DNA of 64,000 bases from positions 18,548,001 to 18,612,000 of the forward strand of contig NC_072805.1 of the NCBI RefSeq assembly GCF_028583425.1. Direction: 5' to 3'. Source of the stretch: Eublepharis macularius (taxonomy: Eukaryota > Chordata > Lepidosauria > Squamata > Eublepharidae). This document shows positions 54,515-64,000 of the stretch, in pieces (the stretch's first letter is position 1; each line of letters starts with the position of its first letter). The notes beneath the pieces were generated by a model, which was not told the origin of the DNA, ran no database searches, and saw only the letters and a list, made by a program, of their open reading frames with translations. The translations under genes were made by a program, and so were the position numbers.

Positions 54515-55730
54515 TGCATAACTAAGAGTAACTCTTCAACATTTCAAGCAGAAGCTCTCTTTAATGGGATGCCTTTTAAAATGAACATCGTGTCTTAAAA
54601 TAGTTTCTTGCCTATACACAGCTTACCTGCATTCACACCTTGAAGATCCTTGTGCTGTGATGGCAGCTGCGGCCAGATCAACATTTTTAAATCTCTGCAC
54701 AGCTAATCAGAAACCATACTGGGTAAAAAGCTGCATCTGGCCTCATCCCCCTTTTTAAAAACTCATAGAGGGTGTCATAGCACCCATGAGCACCATGTTG
54801 GGTTTGTCGGAAGACTCGCACATGAAATGCCTAACCAGGTTCCTAAAATGCCTCATTACCTTTTACTTTGTTATTATTCAGCTTGAGCAGATTCTCTGAT
54901 GGTATATCAATGTTCTAAATGAATTACTCTTAGCCCTGTTTACATCGCTCCCAGAGCTTGGCACAGTTTGTCTTGTTCAGATGGTATCATCAAACAAATT
55001 AGGGGCTGTAGGACACACACAAAGAATGTGTTTCTGAGAAAACTTATAAATATCATGAATTGGTCACACTGGCCTTCTGCCTCAGTGTGTGCTCTAGGAA
55101 TGGCTAGTATGACCAAGAGGTAGTGGAGGTCTTTCCCAACTCTAGAATACTTCTCATGGTATCATTACAAAAGAGTGCAGAGGTGTTTCCCCCCCCCCAG
55201 TGGGTAGGTGAATTCTGCCCTGTGCCCAGTGATGGCAGCCTCCCCACAATTCTCTCTGCCAGGCTAAACTTCAGGAGGGGGAAGTGGGTGCCTTCTCCCA
55301 CCCACCACCCACTCCCTTTGAAGACAGCCTCCACAGTGAAGCCTGTCAAAATGGTAGGAAAGTCAATAGTAACAAGCTCTGACAACTTAGGTAGCAATGC
55401 TTCAGAGACGGTTCTGTGGGCTATAATGAATACAAGTCAAGCAGTTTGCTGTTGCACTCGAAAGGTCAATGCCATTTCTAGGCTGGATTAACAGGGTTAT
55501 GGCTTCCAGTATTTGGAAAATAACAATCCTGCTCTGTTTAGCAGCAATAAGCTCTCCTCTGGGGAGCTGTAGTTCGGCTTTGCAAGCGCATTCATCAACT
55601 TTGTTAGTCTACAAAAAAAAGTCATTGCTGTTCCAATCCAGATATCTAATATTAAAGGACTGAAAAATACGCATTTTTAAAGCTTCCTTTCTGGCTGCCT
55701 GAAGGGAATTCTCTCTCACCACAGGTGTTG

Positions 55731-55910
55731 CAGCTTGACCTTGTCAGATTTCAGAAGCTAAGCAGGGTTGGCCTTGGTTGGTAATTGGATGGGAGACCTC
55801 CAACGAAGACCAGGGTTGCAGAGGCAGGCAGTGGCAAGCCACCTCTGTTAGGCTCTTGCCATGAAAACCCCAACAGGGGTCACCATAAGTCAACTATGAT
55901 TTGAGGGCAG
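55731..55910 (+). mobile_element. 5S-rRNA-derived SINE
   Basis: AGAAGCTAAGCAGGGTTGGC, GGTAATTGGATGGGAGACCT (5S-like), then GCAGAGGCAGGCAGTGGCAA, CTCTTGCCATGAAAACCCCA and GGGTCACCATAAGTCAACTA. Nearly full length. The TTGGATGGGAGACC block is the clearest 5S match here. Confidence 0.87.
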
Positions 55911-56114
55911 GATTTCATTTTTCACAGGTGACCAGTGAGCTCTTTACAAAGCTTGCTATCTTTTTTGGGGAAAGATGGTAGATGAACTGGTGGCAACTCA
56001 CAGGAAAGTTGTGAGGCCGGCAGAGGGCCTAGGTCTCAAGTGATATGTTAAACAGATGTGGAGCAGGCTTGTGTGATTTTCACTTTGGGGCCATATTCCA
56101 CCCCTTCCTCTAGG

Positions 56115-56270
56115 TGCTGTGTGTGTGGTGTTGTCCTTCATTTTATCCCCATTACAGCCCCTTGAGGTAGATTAGGCTGTGCGATCGTGCCTGACTCAAG
56201 GGCACCCAGTGAACTTTGTGGCCGAACGAGGATTTAAAGCTAGGTCTCTGATCTAACATTCGGTTTTCTG
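56115..56270 (-). mobile_element. tRNA-derived SINE fragment
   Basis: The minus strand has AGCTTTAAATCCTCGTTCGG, GGTGCCCTTGAGTCAGGCAC and GTAATGGGGATAAAATGAAG. Head and tail are worn. Confidence 0.6.
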
Positions 56271-56387
56271 TCCTGTACCGGTTCTCCCAGAAGCAGCTAT
56301 GCAAGTAAGTCCCCAGAAGCTAGTAACTCAGTACCACTATGCGTACTGGTGTTAATAATTTGTGTGGCCTAAAAGACAAAAGGAACC

Positions 56388-56594
56388 TATAGAAAAGAGC
56401 AAGAGTCCAGTAGCACCTATAAGATTAACAAAATTTGTGGTAGGGGTATGAGCTTTCGTGAGCCACAGCTCACTTCTTCAGATACCTGTCGGTATCTCTG
56501 ACTCATGAAAGCTCATACCCCTACCACAAATTTTGTTAGTGCTACTGGTCTCTTGCTCTTTTCTACTGCTACAGACAGACTAACACAGCTACCC
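56388..56594 (+). mobile_element. Penelope-like foldback, family B copy B5
   Basis: AAGAGTCCAGTAGCACCTAT at the left, a truncated centre near ATACCTGTCGGTATCTC, and the tail CTACTGCTACAGACAGACTA at the right. Flanks AAAAGGAACC (56378-56387) and AAAAAGAACC (56595-56604), one mismatch. Confidence 0.8.
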
Positions 56595-57100
56595 AAAAAG
56601 AACCAACTTACGCAAGTTGCTTTAGTCCTTGCCTGATCCCTTCGAGGGGAGGTTCTTGCTAGCTACAGGTAACCAGGCGAGTGGCTGGTTGCAGGCAAGC
56701 ACAGGTTAAATACATCTGTAGACCCACACACATGAAATGGCAACATGGGAATCATCATGCACTGCTATGTCAGCCCAAGGTTTCTACTTGAGAATTCCCA
56801 AGAGCTAAGGTCCTTTTTGCTTGTTACTTTTTGTGCTTAATGAGTTCATTGATGTCAGATCTGGCCTTAACAAAACACATCTCCACTTTTTGAAGTCAGT
56901 CAAATTGGATTCTCCAGAAATATGTCTTTGATAGAGATGGCTCGTGAGGGGTGGATTTTCAGCAAACCAGATCATCTCCCTCAGATCTTGTGGATCGCCA
57001 TCTGTAGCTGTGACTTGGATTTCCTCTCAAATGTTGCAACCTTTTCCGTCTCCGTCTCCCAGTGGGTACTTCTGCAACAGAAGCAATTACCAGGTACCCA

Positions 57101-57312
57101 GAGGGGTCGTGGCCCAGTGGTAGAGCATCTGCTTGGTGTGCAGAAGGTCTCAGGTTCAATCTCTGGCATCTCCAGTTGAAAAGATGATGTAGCAGGTGAT
57201 GTGAAAGACCGCTGCTTGATACTCTGAAGAGCTGCTGCAAGTCTGAGTAGACAGTGCTGACCTTGATGGACCAAGGGTCTGATTCAGTAGAAGACAGCTC
57301 CATGCGTTTATG
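57101..57312 (+). mobile_element. Sauria-type tRNA SINE, best copy
   Basis: GAGGGGTCGTGGCCCAGTGG (A box), AGAAGGTCTCAGGTTCAATC (B box), CATCTCCAGTTGAAAAGATG, CAAGTCTGAGTAGACAGTGC, GACCAAGGGTCTGATTCAGT, ending GCGTTTATGTGC. Near full length. Confidence 0.88.
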
Positions 57313-57439
57313 TGCACCCTTGTAGTTGTTTGACTCTGGGCAGCCTTCCAGAGTTGTTTTCTGTTGTCCCAGAAGGTCAGACCAGAACCAACAGGTAATC
57401 AGGAGTTTTCATCTAAGAACCAACGGGTAGAAACCAACA

Positions 57440-57895
57440 GGTAGAAATTAAATCAATAGAGTTTTTGGCTAAACATTAGGAAGAACTTTCTTACAGTAGA
57501 GCAGTCCCTCAGTGGGAAAGGCTTCCTCAGGAGGTGGTGGGCTCTCCTTCTTTGGAAGTTTTAAAGCAGAGGTTAGATGTCCATCCGACAGCAATGCTGA
57601 ATCTGTGAACCTTGGCAGATCATGAGAAGGAGGGCAGGAAGGTTTACATCAGTGCTTAGTTCTCGTGGCCCCTTCTTACATGCCCAGGGTAATGCTGATC
57701 GCCACTTTGGGGTCAGGTAGCAATTTCCCCCAGTCCAGTTTGGCTAGGGATCCTTATGATGTTTTGCCATCTTCTGGGTATGGAGCAGGGGTCACTGGGT
57801 GTGTGTGGGGGGGAGGCAGTTGTGAATTTCCTGCATTGTGCAGGGGTTGGACTAGACGACCCTGGCGGTACCTTATAACCCTATGAGTCTATCAG
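57440..57895 (+). mobile_element. CR1-type LINE 3' end
   Basis: AACATTAGGAAGAACTTTCT, GAGGTGGTGGGCTCTCCTTC, TTTAAAGCAGAGGTTAGATG, CTGCATTGTGCAGGGGTTGG, ACTAGACGACCCTGGCGG, and the terminal CCTATGAGTCTATCA. This is the standard 3' region of lizard CR1 elements, with the end in degenerate ATTCTATGA-type repeats. No coding sequence is kept. Confidence 0.8.
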
Positions 57896-58584
57896 GAAAT
57901 CTGTCATAGACTTGAACCTTTTTGAGGCTGAATTTCTCCTTCCAGACTTGAGCTCTTGCCTCTTGCATAGCAAACCTTTCTCCCCAACAGCCATCCCTAA
58001 TTCAGCAGCTGTTGTGCTTACTTACCTACTGACCTAGCCTGGCACATTAGTGGAGCAGGAACCCAGCAGAGAGAAGCTGGTAGGCAGTGTTTTGTTTCTC
58101 TTCTAATCAGTCTCTAGCTTTTATGGTGCTGTATTTCACCTGCAGGCTGGCTGATTGCCATCTAGCAATGCAATATTGCTGACGTGCCAAGCATTATTGA
58201 AACGAGTGGTCCAGAAGTCCTTGGGACTCTTTGTCTGTGCCGCTTTGGGACCAGTACCGAAAGCCCCTTGTCAACTCTACCTATGCTAATTGGTTTTCAG
58301 TTGCAATGTGATTCTCAGGGGCTGTTAAAACCAGTGAAGCCAACAGCTAAGTTACTAGGAGGGTGGGGTTTTCAAGCACGGCCTTTGGAAAACCGTGTCT
58401 GCTTGTCCTTCCCACAATGTCTCTACATTCATTGCTTAGGGTTCTCACTATGGGTCTGTTTTTTTCATCAGGAGATGGGATCTTGTTAGGTAGAACAATA
58501 GACAGTTGTTCTCTTCCATGGAACTTGTTCGCTAGAAGTAACGGTGAGAATCCCAGTGCGTTTTAATTTGTCTTTAAATTCTGA

Positions 58585-58765
58585 CCTCCCTTCAGGGAGC
58601 TCAGGGAATCCTAACTGGGGTTTATCCCATTTTATGCTCACAACGGCACACTGAGGAGGTAGGTTAGCGTGAGAGAATACGGCTGACTCAGAGTTTCCCA
58701 GGGAGTTTCATGGGTGCCCAAGGACTAAACCTCCAGTCTTCTCAGCCAAAGTTCAGCACTCTGCT
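58585..58765 (-). mobile_element. tRNA-derived SINE fragment
   Basis: The minus strand shows GGAGGTTTAGTCCTTGGGCA, GCCGTATTCTCTCACGCTAA, CCGTTGTGAGCATAAAATGG and a GAGGTCAGAATTTAAAG tail. Diverged. Confidence 0.55.
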
Positions 58766-58794
58766 TGCTCATCCAAACCAGCTGGAGAACACTT

Positions 58795-59135
58795 GAGACA
58801 GCTGAAATGGATAAACTGGCAAGTTTATTGAAAGATATGGAGAACACAATATATAATAACACTTGGGAGCCATTTTACAACTGGATACAAAAGAAGTTTG
58901 AAGAAACTTAGCTTTTAGTTAAGACAAAGACTTTTATGGATGTTACCTAAAATATTTGCAAATAAATAGCTGAACTGCAGAATATAATGATGTACTAAGA
59001 AACATATTAGATTGAATGGTGCAGTGTATCAGATTTGTATAACATGAATTTCTTTTCCTCATCCCTTCTATTCTGTATTCCCTACTTTCTAGCAAAAATA
59101 AAAAACTCACTTAAAAAAAACAGCTGGAGAGGTAC
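58795..59135 (+). mobile_element. L1-type LINE 3' end (probable)
   Basis: The plus strand from about 58805 translates to EMDKLASLLKDMENTIYNNT then WEPFYNWIQKKFEET and a stop. This resembles the W-x-P-F end of vertebrate L1 ORF2 proteins. It is followed by an AT-rich 3' UTR and an A-rich end (AAAAATAAAAAAC, TTAAAAAAAAC). The short length means the assignment is tentative. Confidence 0.45.
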
Positions 59136-59931
59136 TGGGTCAGTAATCTTCAAAATGGTGCCATTTTCTTCTTCCCCAAATTATGAACCCAACAAAGCAA
59201 AGAGCCGGTCCTGGCTTGCTTCTTATTGAACCAGGTGCGTGTGTGCGCATTAGAAGAGTTCCCGAGTCTGCAGGGAGCACCCTTTCAGAAACAGTTGCCT
59301 CCATCACAGAATGATACTTGGTTTGGAACCAGCCAACATTTTGTGATTGTCCCCAGTACCCCATGGAAGCCCTTCTGCGGTGGTACCCGCTTCCTGTTCT
59401 CAGAGTTCCCAAAGTGCCCATGGGCATGGCAAAGTTGGGGAACCCTATATGCTGCCACCGAATATTAAATTGGTATGCCCCGATTTATCTACACTATGAC
59501 CTCCTTCCTAATGGCTATAATGATGTGATGGTTCTCATGAGTTGTTATCTTTTATCGTGTTGGGTTATCGTACTCCAGTCTCGGAGGTGATAAACCTCAT
59601 TACATGACATTTGTCACTTCAATGGAACTTGCAGAACTGTGGCTGTCAGGTTGCAGTCCACAAAACACTTAAGGTGGATTTTAAGCACGCAGAATGTACC
59701 TTTAAAAAAAAGAACTCTGGTGGAGCTGGCTTGTGAGTTCATTCTCTCTGTTCCCAAAATCAGCTCCTTCCTATAACTCCTATTAGCCATATTTAAACAG
59801 GTAAACACAGCTGTGGTGATCTCTTGATTGTGGGATTTTGCCATGGTTCCCAACCTCATTCTTTTCTTTCTGCATTATTTGGTAAATTGATGACAGGGGA
59901 TTTATTTTTCTCTCTTTCCCTCATTTTACAG

Positions 59932-59981
59932 GCGACTGCAATGTCTGTGGACTGTCTTGGGCAGCATGCCGTGCTTTCTGG
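59932..59981 (+). CDS. WDR59: WDR59 coding exon 2
   Basis: A 50-bp exon between acceptor TCATTTTACAG and donor GG|GTGAGT. It encodes ATAMSVDCLGQHAVLS plus the first two bases of a Gly codon. This follows exon 1 in frame and matches the WDR59 N-terminus (FRDSQATAMSVDCLGQHAVL). It is the beginning of the first WD40 blade. The next exon (beginning RRFLYIVNLD in mammals) was not found before the right edge. Confidence 0.97.
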
Positions 59982-62900
59982 GTGAGTGCTGAAACATTTG
60001 CGCTAGAGTTGCCGTTAATGCCAGCAGCCACTAGGCTGCTCTTTGGTGGTGAGCATGGAAGGCAAGTTTTTCACAGTTTGGTGCAAGGATTCTTCTTGCA
60101 TTCTCAAAGGGGCATCACTCCAGTGAAAAAACAAAGAAAGAAAGGTCACAGCCAGATCACACCCTAGCAGTTCAGTCAGTTCAATATGTCGTTTTCATCC
60201 ATGCCCAGCAAGATGCCTGTTCTGTCGGCGGTTTTTCCAGAGCATGAAGGAAAACCCACTTCTGCCCACTTCTGTTATTTTGACCAAACATCTGGAGTCT
60301 GGGGATACACTGCCTCTGCATATGACAGTTCTACGTAGCTATCATAATTGTTGAAAGGATCCATTTCCCTATGAACTTGTCCCCTATGTTAGTGACTGCC
60401 ACTGCATTTAGAGTCAATGAATTATATTATGTGTTATGTGCCAAACTTTCTTTCATCTGTCCTGAACATTCAGGACTTGGGTGATGGCTTGCCTAGAATC
60501 AGGGTCCTTGGTTCAACCGGTTTTGGAGCACGGCTAGGTTGCTCAAATCTGGAGTTGAGGAGTGTTGACTTTGAGTCGGAGAGCCTGGATCTTTCACGTC
60601 ATCTCCCACCCCCCTCCCCAGATCGCTGATGTTCGGAGCCTTTTCCTGTCTTATCTCTAATCTCGTCTTGCATGTATTTAGCTTTGCAGCTGGTGACCTT
60701 CTGCTTCTGTTGATCTGATTATCTGATGTCCTTGCATGTGTATTTTCCAAAGCCTTGCTTACATTTCTCTTTTTGTTCCAGTCTGCAGTGATGTGCCATA
60801 ATAGTCGTAGCTATCCTAAGCAGGCATTTGTTTTCTGTGTGCAGTGGGAGATTGCACCATTCCTGGCACCTTCCTCTCCAGGGCTCCTGCTGTCCACATC
60901 TGGGGCATTAAATTTGCATTTGGGGCTGTTTTTCTGCTTTTTTGTATCCTTTTCACTGGAGATTCTCCCCCCGCAAGGGGCAAGGCTATATGATTCCACA
61001 AGAATGGCAAAAACACACAAAATAAAGTATTGGGGCTCAGCTACAACCCTGCTTTTAAGGAAGTAAATTTCTAGCCCTCAAGGCCCCAAAGAAATCCTTG
61101 AAAGTGTGTGGCCGATGTCTAATGAAATTTCAAAAAGCAGAGGGCTTTTACAGTGATGAGGAGCAGTGCTTCCACGCCCTGCATCGTTAGTTCCCAACAG
61201 CAAAACAGAAAATTATGCAAAGTAAGAAAAATGACTAACTTGCATTAGCCTGTGCAGGTTCAGAACTCCCATCAGGTTAGGCAGGCCAGCCACCTACCTG
61301 ATGCCCAGGATGGCACATCCTGTACTAATTTGGTGTGGGATATGCCCTGTGGGACTCGGTTACTGCACGATTTCACAAAAGCAAAGCAAATGCCATCCAG
61401 CCCTTTTTACGGGGACCCTTCTGATTTGTATCGCCTTCGCTTTAGATTTTGGGTGGCTGATGCTGGAGTGCCAGTGTGGCAGCCTTGTAAAGCCTTTACA
61501 CCCAACTTGCTGCTTGAGACCCACTTCTAATTCTTTTTACTACATCTATCTGTTTTCCTGCTTCTTTCTTTCTCCAAGTGCCCGGATTCTGTTTTATCCG
61601 CTCCCTTTCCCTTTAAAATGTCTGGGAAAGGACAAAAGCTCCAAAGGAAAAAAATACTGGTAGTACAACCTGTTTAATTTGGCCCATTTTCCAGATTTTT
61701 AGTCTCAGCCCAACAGTTGGTATAGGGTAATCCCAGAGACAGGGTAGTTTCTGTCCATCCAGCTCTCTCTCTCTCTATAAAAGTTTTTTTGACTCTGCAC
61801 TCCACCACAAAAACTTGCTGGGTGACCTTGGGCCATAGTTACTCAGCCTTCCTCACATGTTTTTTATAAGGATGAAACAGCGGAGAAGAGCACAGTGTTA
61901 AGCCAGTTCGGGTCCCCATTAGAGTGAAAGACGGGGTATAACTGATGTACATAAAATATCTTTCCATCTGTTGGTTTCCTTCCAGTTCCAAATATTTTGT
62001 CACACAGTGGTGCAGAAAAGAGAAATCAAAATGATTTGGAGCACATTTTCCATGACAGAGGAAAAAAATCTTTGGGGCTTTTTTAAATTTAGAGAAAAAA
62101 GATGCCCAAGGGAGGACATGATAAGAGTCTTGCCAACTGATGCATGGACTGGAGAAGGTGGATGGAGAAAACTTTTTCTCCCTTTCCCCTAATACTAGAA
62201 CTCCTGGGTCAGCAAATAAAACGGCTGTGCGGCAGATCCAGGACGAAAGGAAATATTTCTTCGTACAGTGTGGAATGCCTGCCTAACTAAGGACTCGGTA
62301 TTGGTTTCGATGGTTTTAAAAGGAGATTCAAGAAATTCACGCAGGAGAGATCCATCAGTGGCTGCGTCTCCTTCTTCCTCGGGGATGTCTTGTTGGCCAA
62401 TCTAGATAACAGAATTTTGGCCTAGAGGAATGTTCAGTCATCTCTGGCAGGGCTCTTCACAATGCTTTTGTGTAGTGTGACACACAAACAGATCCAGGGA
62501 TAGGAGTAAATTTGATGGTCCTGTCCGGAGTCTTCTGCGAGGAAGGAGAAGGTTTCGTCTCAAACTCAGTATGTTCCTTCACTTTCTTCTTTTTAAAGTG
62601 GATGCTGCCGTTAGTTCCTGTGCAGTAAAGTAAAAACACTGTTCTTGTCACCTATCATCCCCGCGAGGGGGGCGTACGCCTTGCTGGTGGGAGAACCCAG
62701 TGTGCATTGCATCTCTTCCTACCGTGTGCTGTATCTCTTCTCTGTACACAAACCCTGTGTCCTTGCCACGTACAATCCTTCCCTCTGCACATCGCCTGCG
62801 ATAACGAATACCTATCTTGCTAGTGGTAGTAATAAATTCTTTTGACTCCCTCCCTTCTTATCTTTCTCACTTCTGTGAAGCTTTGGAAACAAGATGGAGC

Positions 62901-64000
62901 TTGTAGTTGACAATAGCGTCAGTGCTGTCTTAAGATGGGTGACGCTCTTCTAAGTCTGTTAAAGTCAATGGCCATAGAAGGGTGGAACTCCAGTTAGGGT
63001 GGCACGGTGAACGCCGTCACAGATCTAGCAAAGGCTGTTGAGCATCAAATGTCAAAAAATGACTGACACTGACCAAAAAGGCCTTCACAAATAAGAATCA
63101 GGTGATATCTTGCTTTGTTAAATATCTGAAAGTGTTTTGTCGAGAACAAACGAAGGTGTGTTGGTTATGAATGAGGTAATTTGAGGAGGGGTTTGAACCT
63201 TATTGGGAGAGAGAGACAATATGTTAACTGAAAGATTAAAATCAAGGTGAAAGGGGAACCAGAAAAATGACAAATCATTACAGTCAAGGTCAGAAGAAAT
63301 GCATATGCAGAGAGACGGTTGGTCAGTTCATGGGCAATAAATAATAATATGTTTGTGGAATGTTTTAGCATTAAAATTGAAATGTCTGTTATGTTTAAAA
63401 AGCAGTGAAAAAGAGCTTGACACTACCCAAAGAGACTTGTGCACAAGTCTAATTTAGGCTATCTAGAAATGTAAGAGCAAACATAACCTTGCAAGATGTT
63501 TTAATTCTGTAGGAATTTTGAAAATAAACATGCAAAGTATTGGGGGCTGCTATGTTTTGTTCAAGGTGATTTCAGTATGAGATACTTTGAAAATACATAA
63601 ATGAGACTGCTTCTGTGAGACTGAACTCCTTTCCCTCTGTGGGCAAGCTGCTTTAGACTCATGCAATGCTGTGTTTATCTTCTAACTGTTCATCTCTTCT
63701 GTTAAGTTAGTAGAGGTTGTGAGCATTGTATATCCAGGTGAATAAAAGAAAATGGGTACAAATATTCTTTGATAGTATTTTTACTTACCTGTTAAAATAT
63801 TTATCCCTATCTTTCCATTTTGGCTCAAGGCAGCTTATGGTTCCAGATTTAAAAACCTTTCAAAGTTCAATAAAACTCCAATTAACCCTTCCCTCCCCTC
63901 CCCAAGAAGCCAGCAGTTTACACCCTGCTAAAAGCCCTAGCAAATGAAATGGGTATGGTAGACCTCCTAAAAACCTCTAAGATGGCACCCCTCTCACCTC
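59982..64000 (+). other. WDR59: WDR59 intron 2 (part)
   Basis: Non-coding to the right edge. Contains a tRNA SINE at 61780-61950 (GTGACCTTGGGCCATAGTTA, ending AAGACGGGGTATAACTGATG) and a CR1-like 3' scrap at 62240-62360 (GGTTTTAAAAGGAGATTCAA, CATCAGTGGCTGCG). There is a short CT run at about 61762-61776. 60000-61770 and 62370-64000 show nothing recognisable. Confidence 0.7.

Larger units (their letters stand above)
46060..59931 (+). other. WDR59: WDR59 intron 1 (13.9 kb)
   Basis: From donor GTAACC to acceptor CCTCATTTTACAG. Holds the listed Penelope-like copies A3-A6 and B5, SINEs, a 169-bp tandem array, a MITE and LINE 3' ends. About 46300-46560 holds scraps of tRNA SINE and a GGTAAAGGTAGCCCCCTGTG repeat. 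Stretches where I see nothing: 46780-47040, 47600-48150, 48610-49780, 50860-51700, 54530-55720, 55930-56100, 57910-58580 and 59150-59920. 49790-49890 and 52775-52950 look like very old members of the Penelope-like family. Confidence 0.8.

Noticed and set aside
57101-57180. Possible tRNA genes (A and B boxes here and in many other places)
   Set aside because: The boxes are parts of tRNA-derived SINEs with SINE bodies attached, and no cloverleaf with an acceptor stem is formed.
60755-61530. A possible further WDR59 exon after the pyrimidine-rich tract and CAG at about 60780
   Set aside because: None of the frames gives the expected WDR59 continuation (RRFLYIVNLD) and no donor fits.

Overview
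The window is vertebrate nuclear DNA from a squamate reptile. A gecko-like lizard is my best guess, made from memory of repeat styles and not tested. It holds parts of three well-conserved host genes in the order and orientation known from human 16q23.1 (WDR59 - ZNRF1 - LDHD, here read in reverse). LDHD (+ strand) contributes its last two coding exons (521-632, 4056-4221). ZNRF1 (- strand) is complete for coding sequence in four exons (40777 down to 9803) and predicts a 241-residue E3 ligase. WDR59 (+ strand) contributes its first two coding exons (46006-46059, 59932-59981) and continues past the right edge. LDHD and ZNRF1 are convergent; ZNRF1 and WDR59 are divergent, with start codons about 5.2 kb apart.

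Layout: 1-4.7 kb is the LDHD 3' end. 4.7-7.07 kb is intergenic. 7.07-9.86 kb is the ZNRF1 last coding exon, a predicted intron after the stop codon, and a 3' UTR exon ending near an AATAAA on the minus strand. 9.86-40.3 kb is ZNRF1 introns 3, 2 and the 24-kb intron 1. 40.3-41.55 kb is the ZNRF1 CpG island. 41.55-45.7 kb is a repeat-filled intergenic stretch. 45.74-46.15 kb is the WDR59 CpG-rich promoter, with a 95-bp duplicated ZNF143-like site and a YY1-like site on the start codon. 46.06-59.93 kb is WDR59 intron 1, and 59.98-64 kb is part of intron 2.

Most other DNA is dispersed repeats. They include tRNA-derived SINEs of at least two types (Squam1/ACA-like and Sauria-like), a 5S-rRNA-derived SINE, 3' ends of CR1 and L1 LINEs, and several miniature DNA transposons. 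The miniature elements are hAT-like with 8-bp target duplications and Harbinger-like with 3-bp duplications. There are also at least twelve copies of palindromic, Penelope-like short retroelements. The clearest ones carry target duplications of 9-14 bp, and several families carry a hammerhead-ribozyme-like signature (CUGANGA, a hairpin, then CGAAA).

The Penelope-like group is the most interesting non-genic content. Three sequence families share the signature, copies span several apparent ages, and the arms lie head to head so that each copy is a large foldback. Several insertions are nested, which gives a relative insertion order. No CRISPR array, prokaryotic-type operon, true tRNA or rRNA gene, or intact transposon protein was seen.
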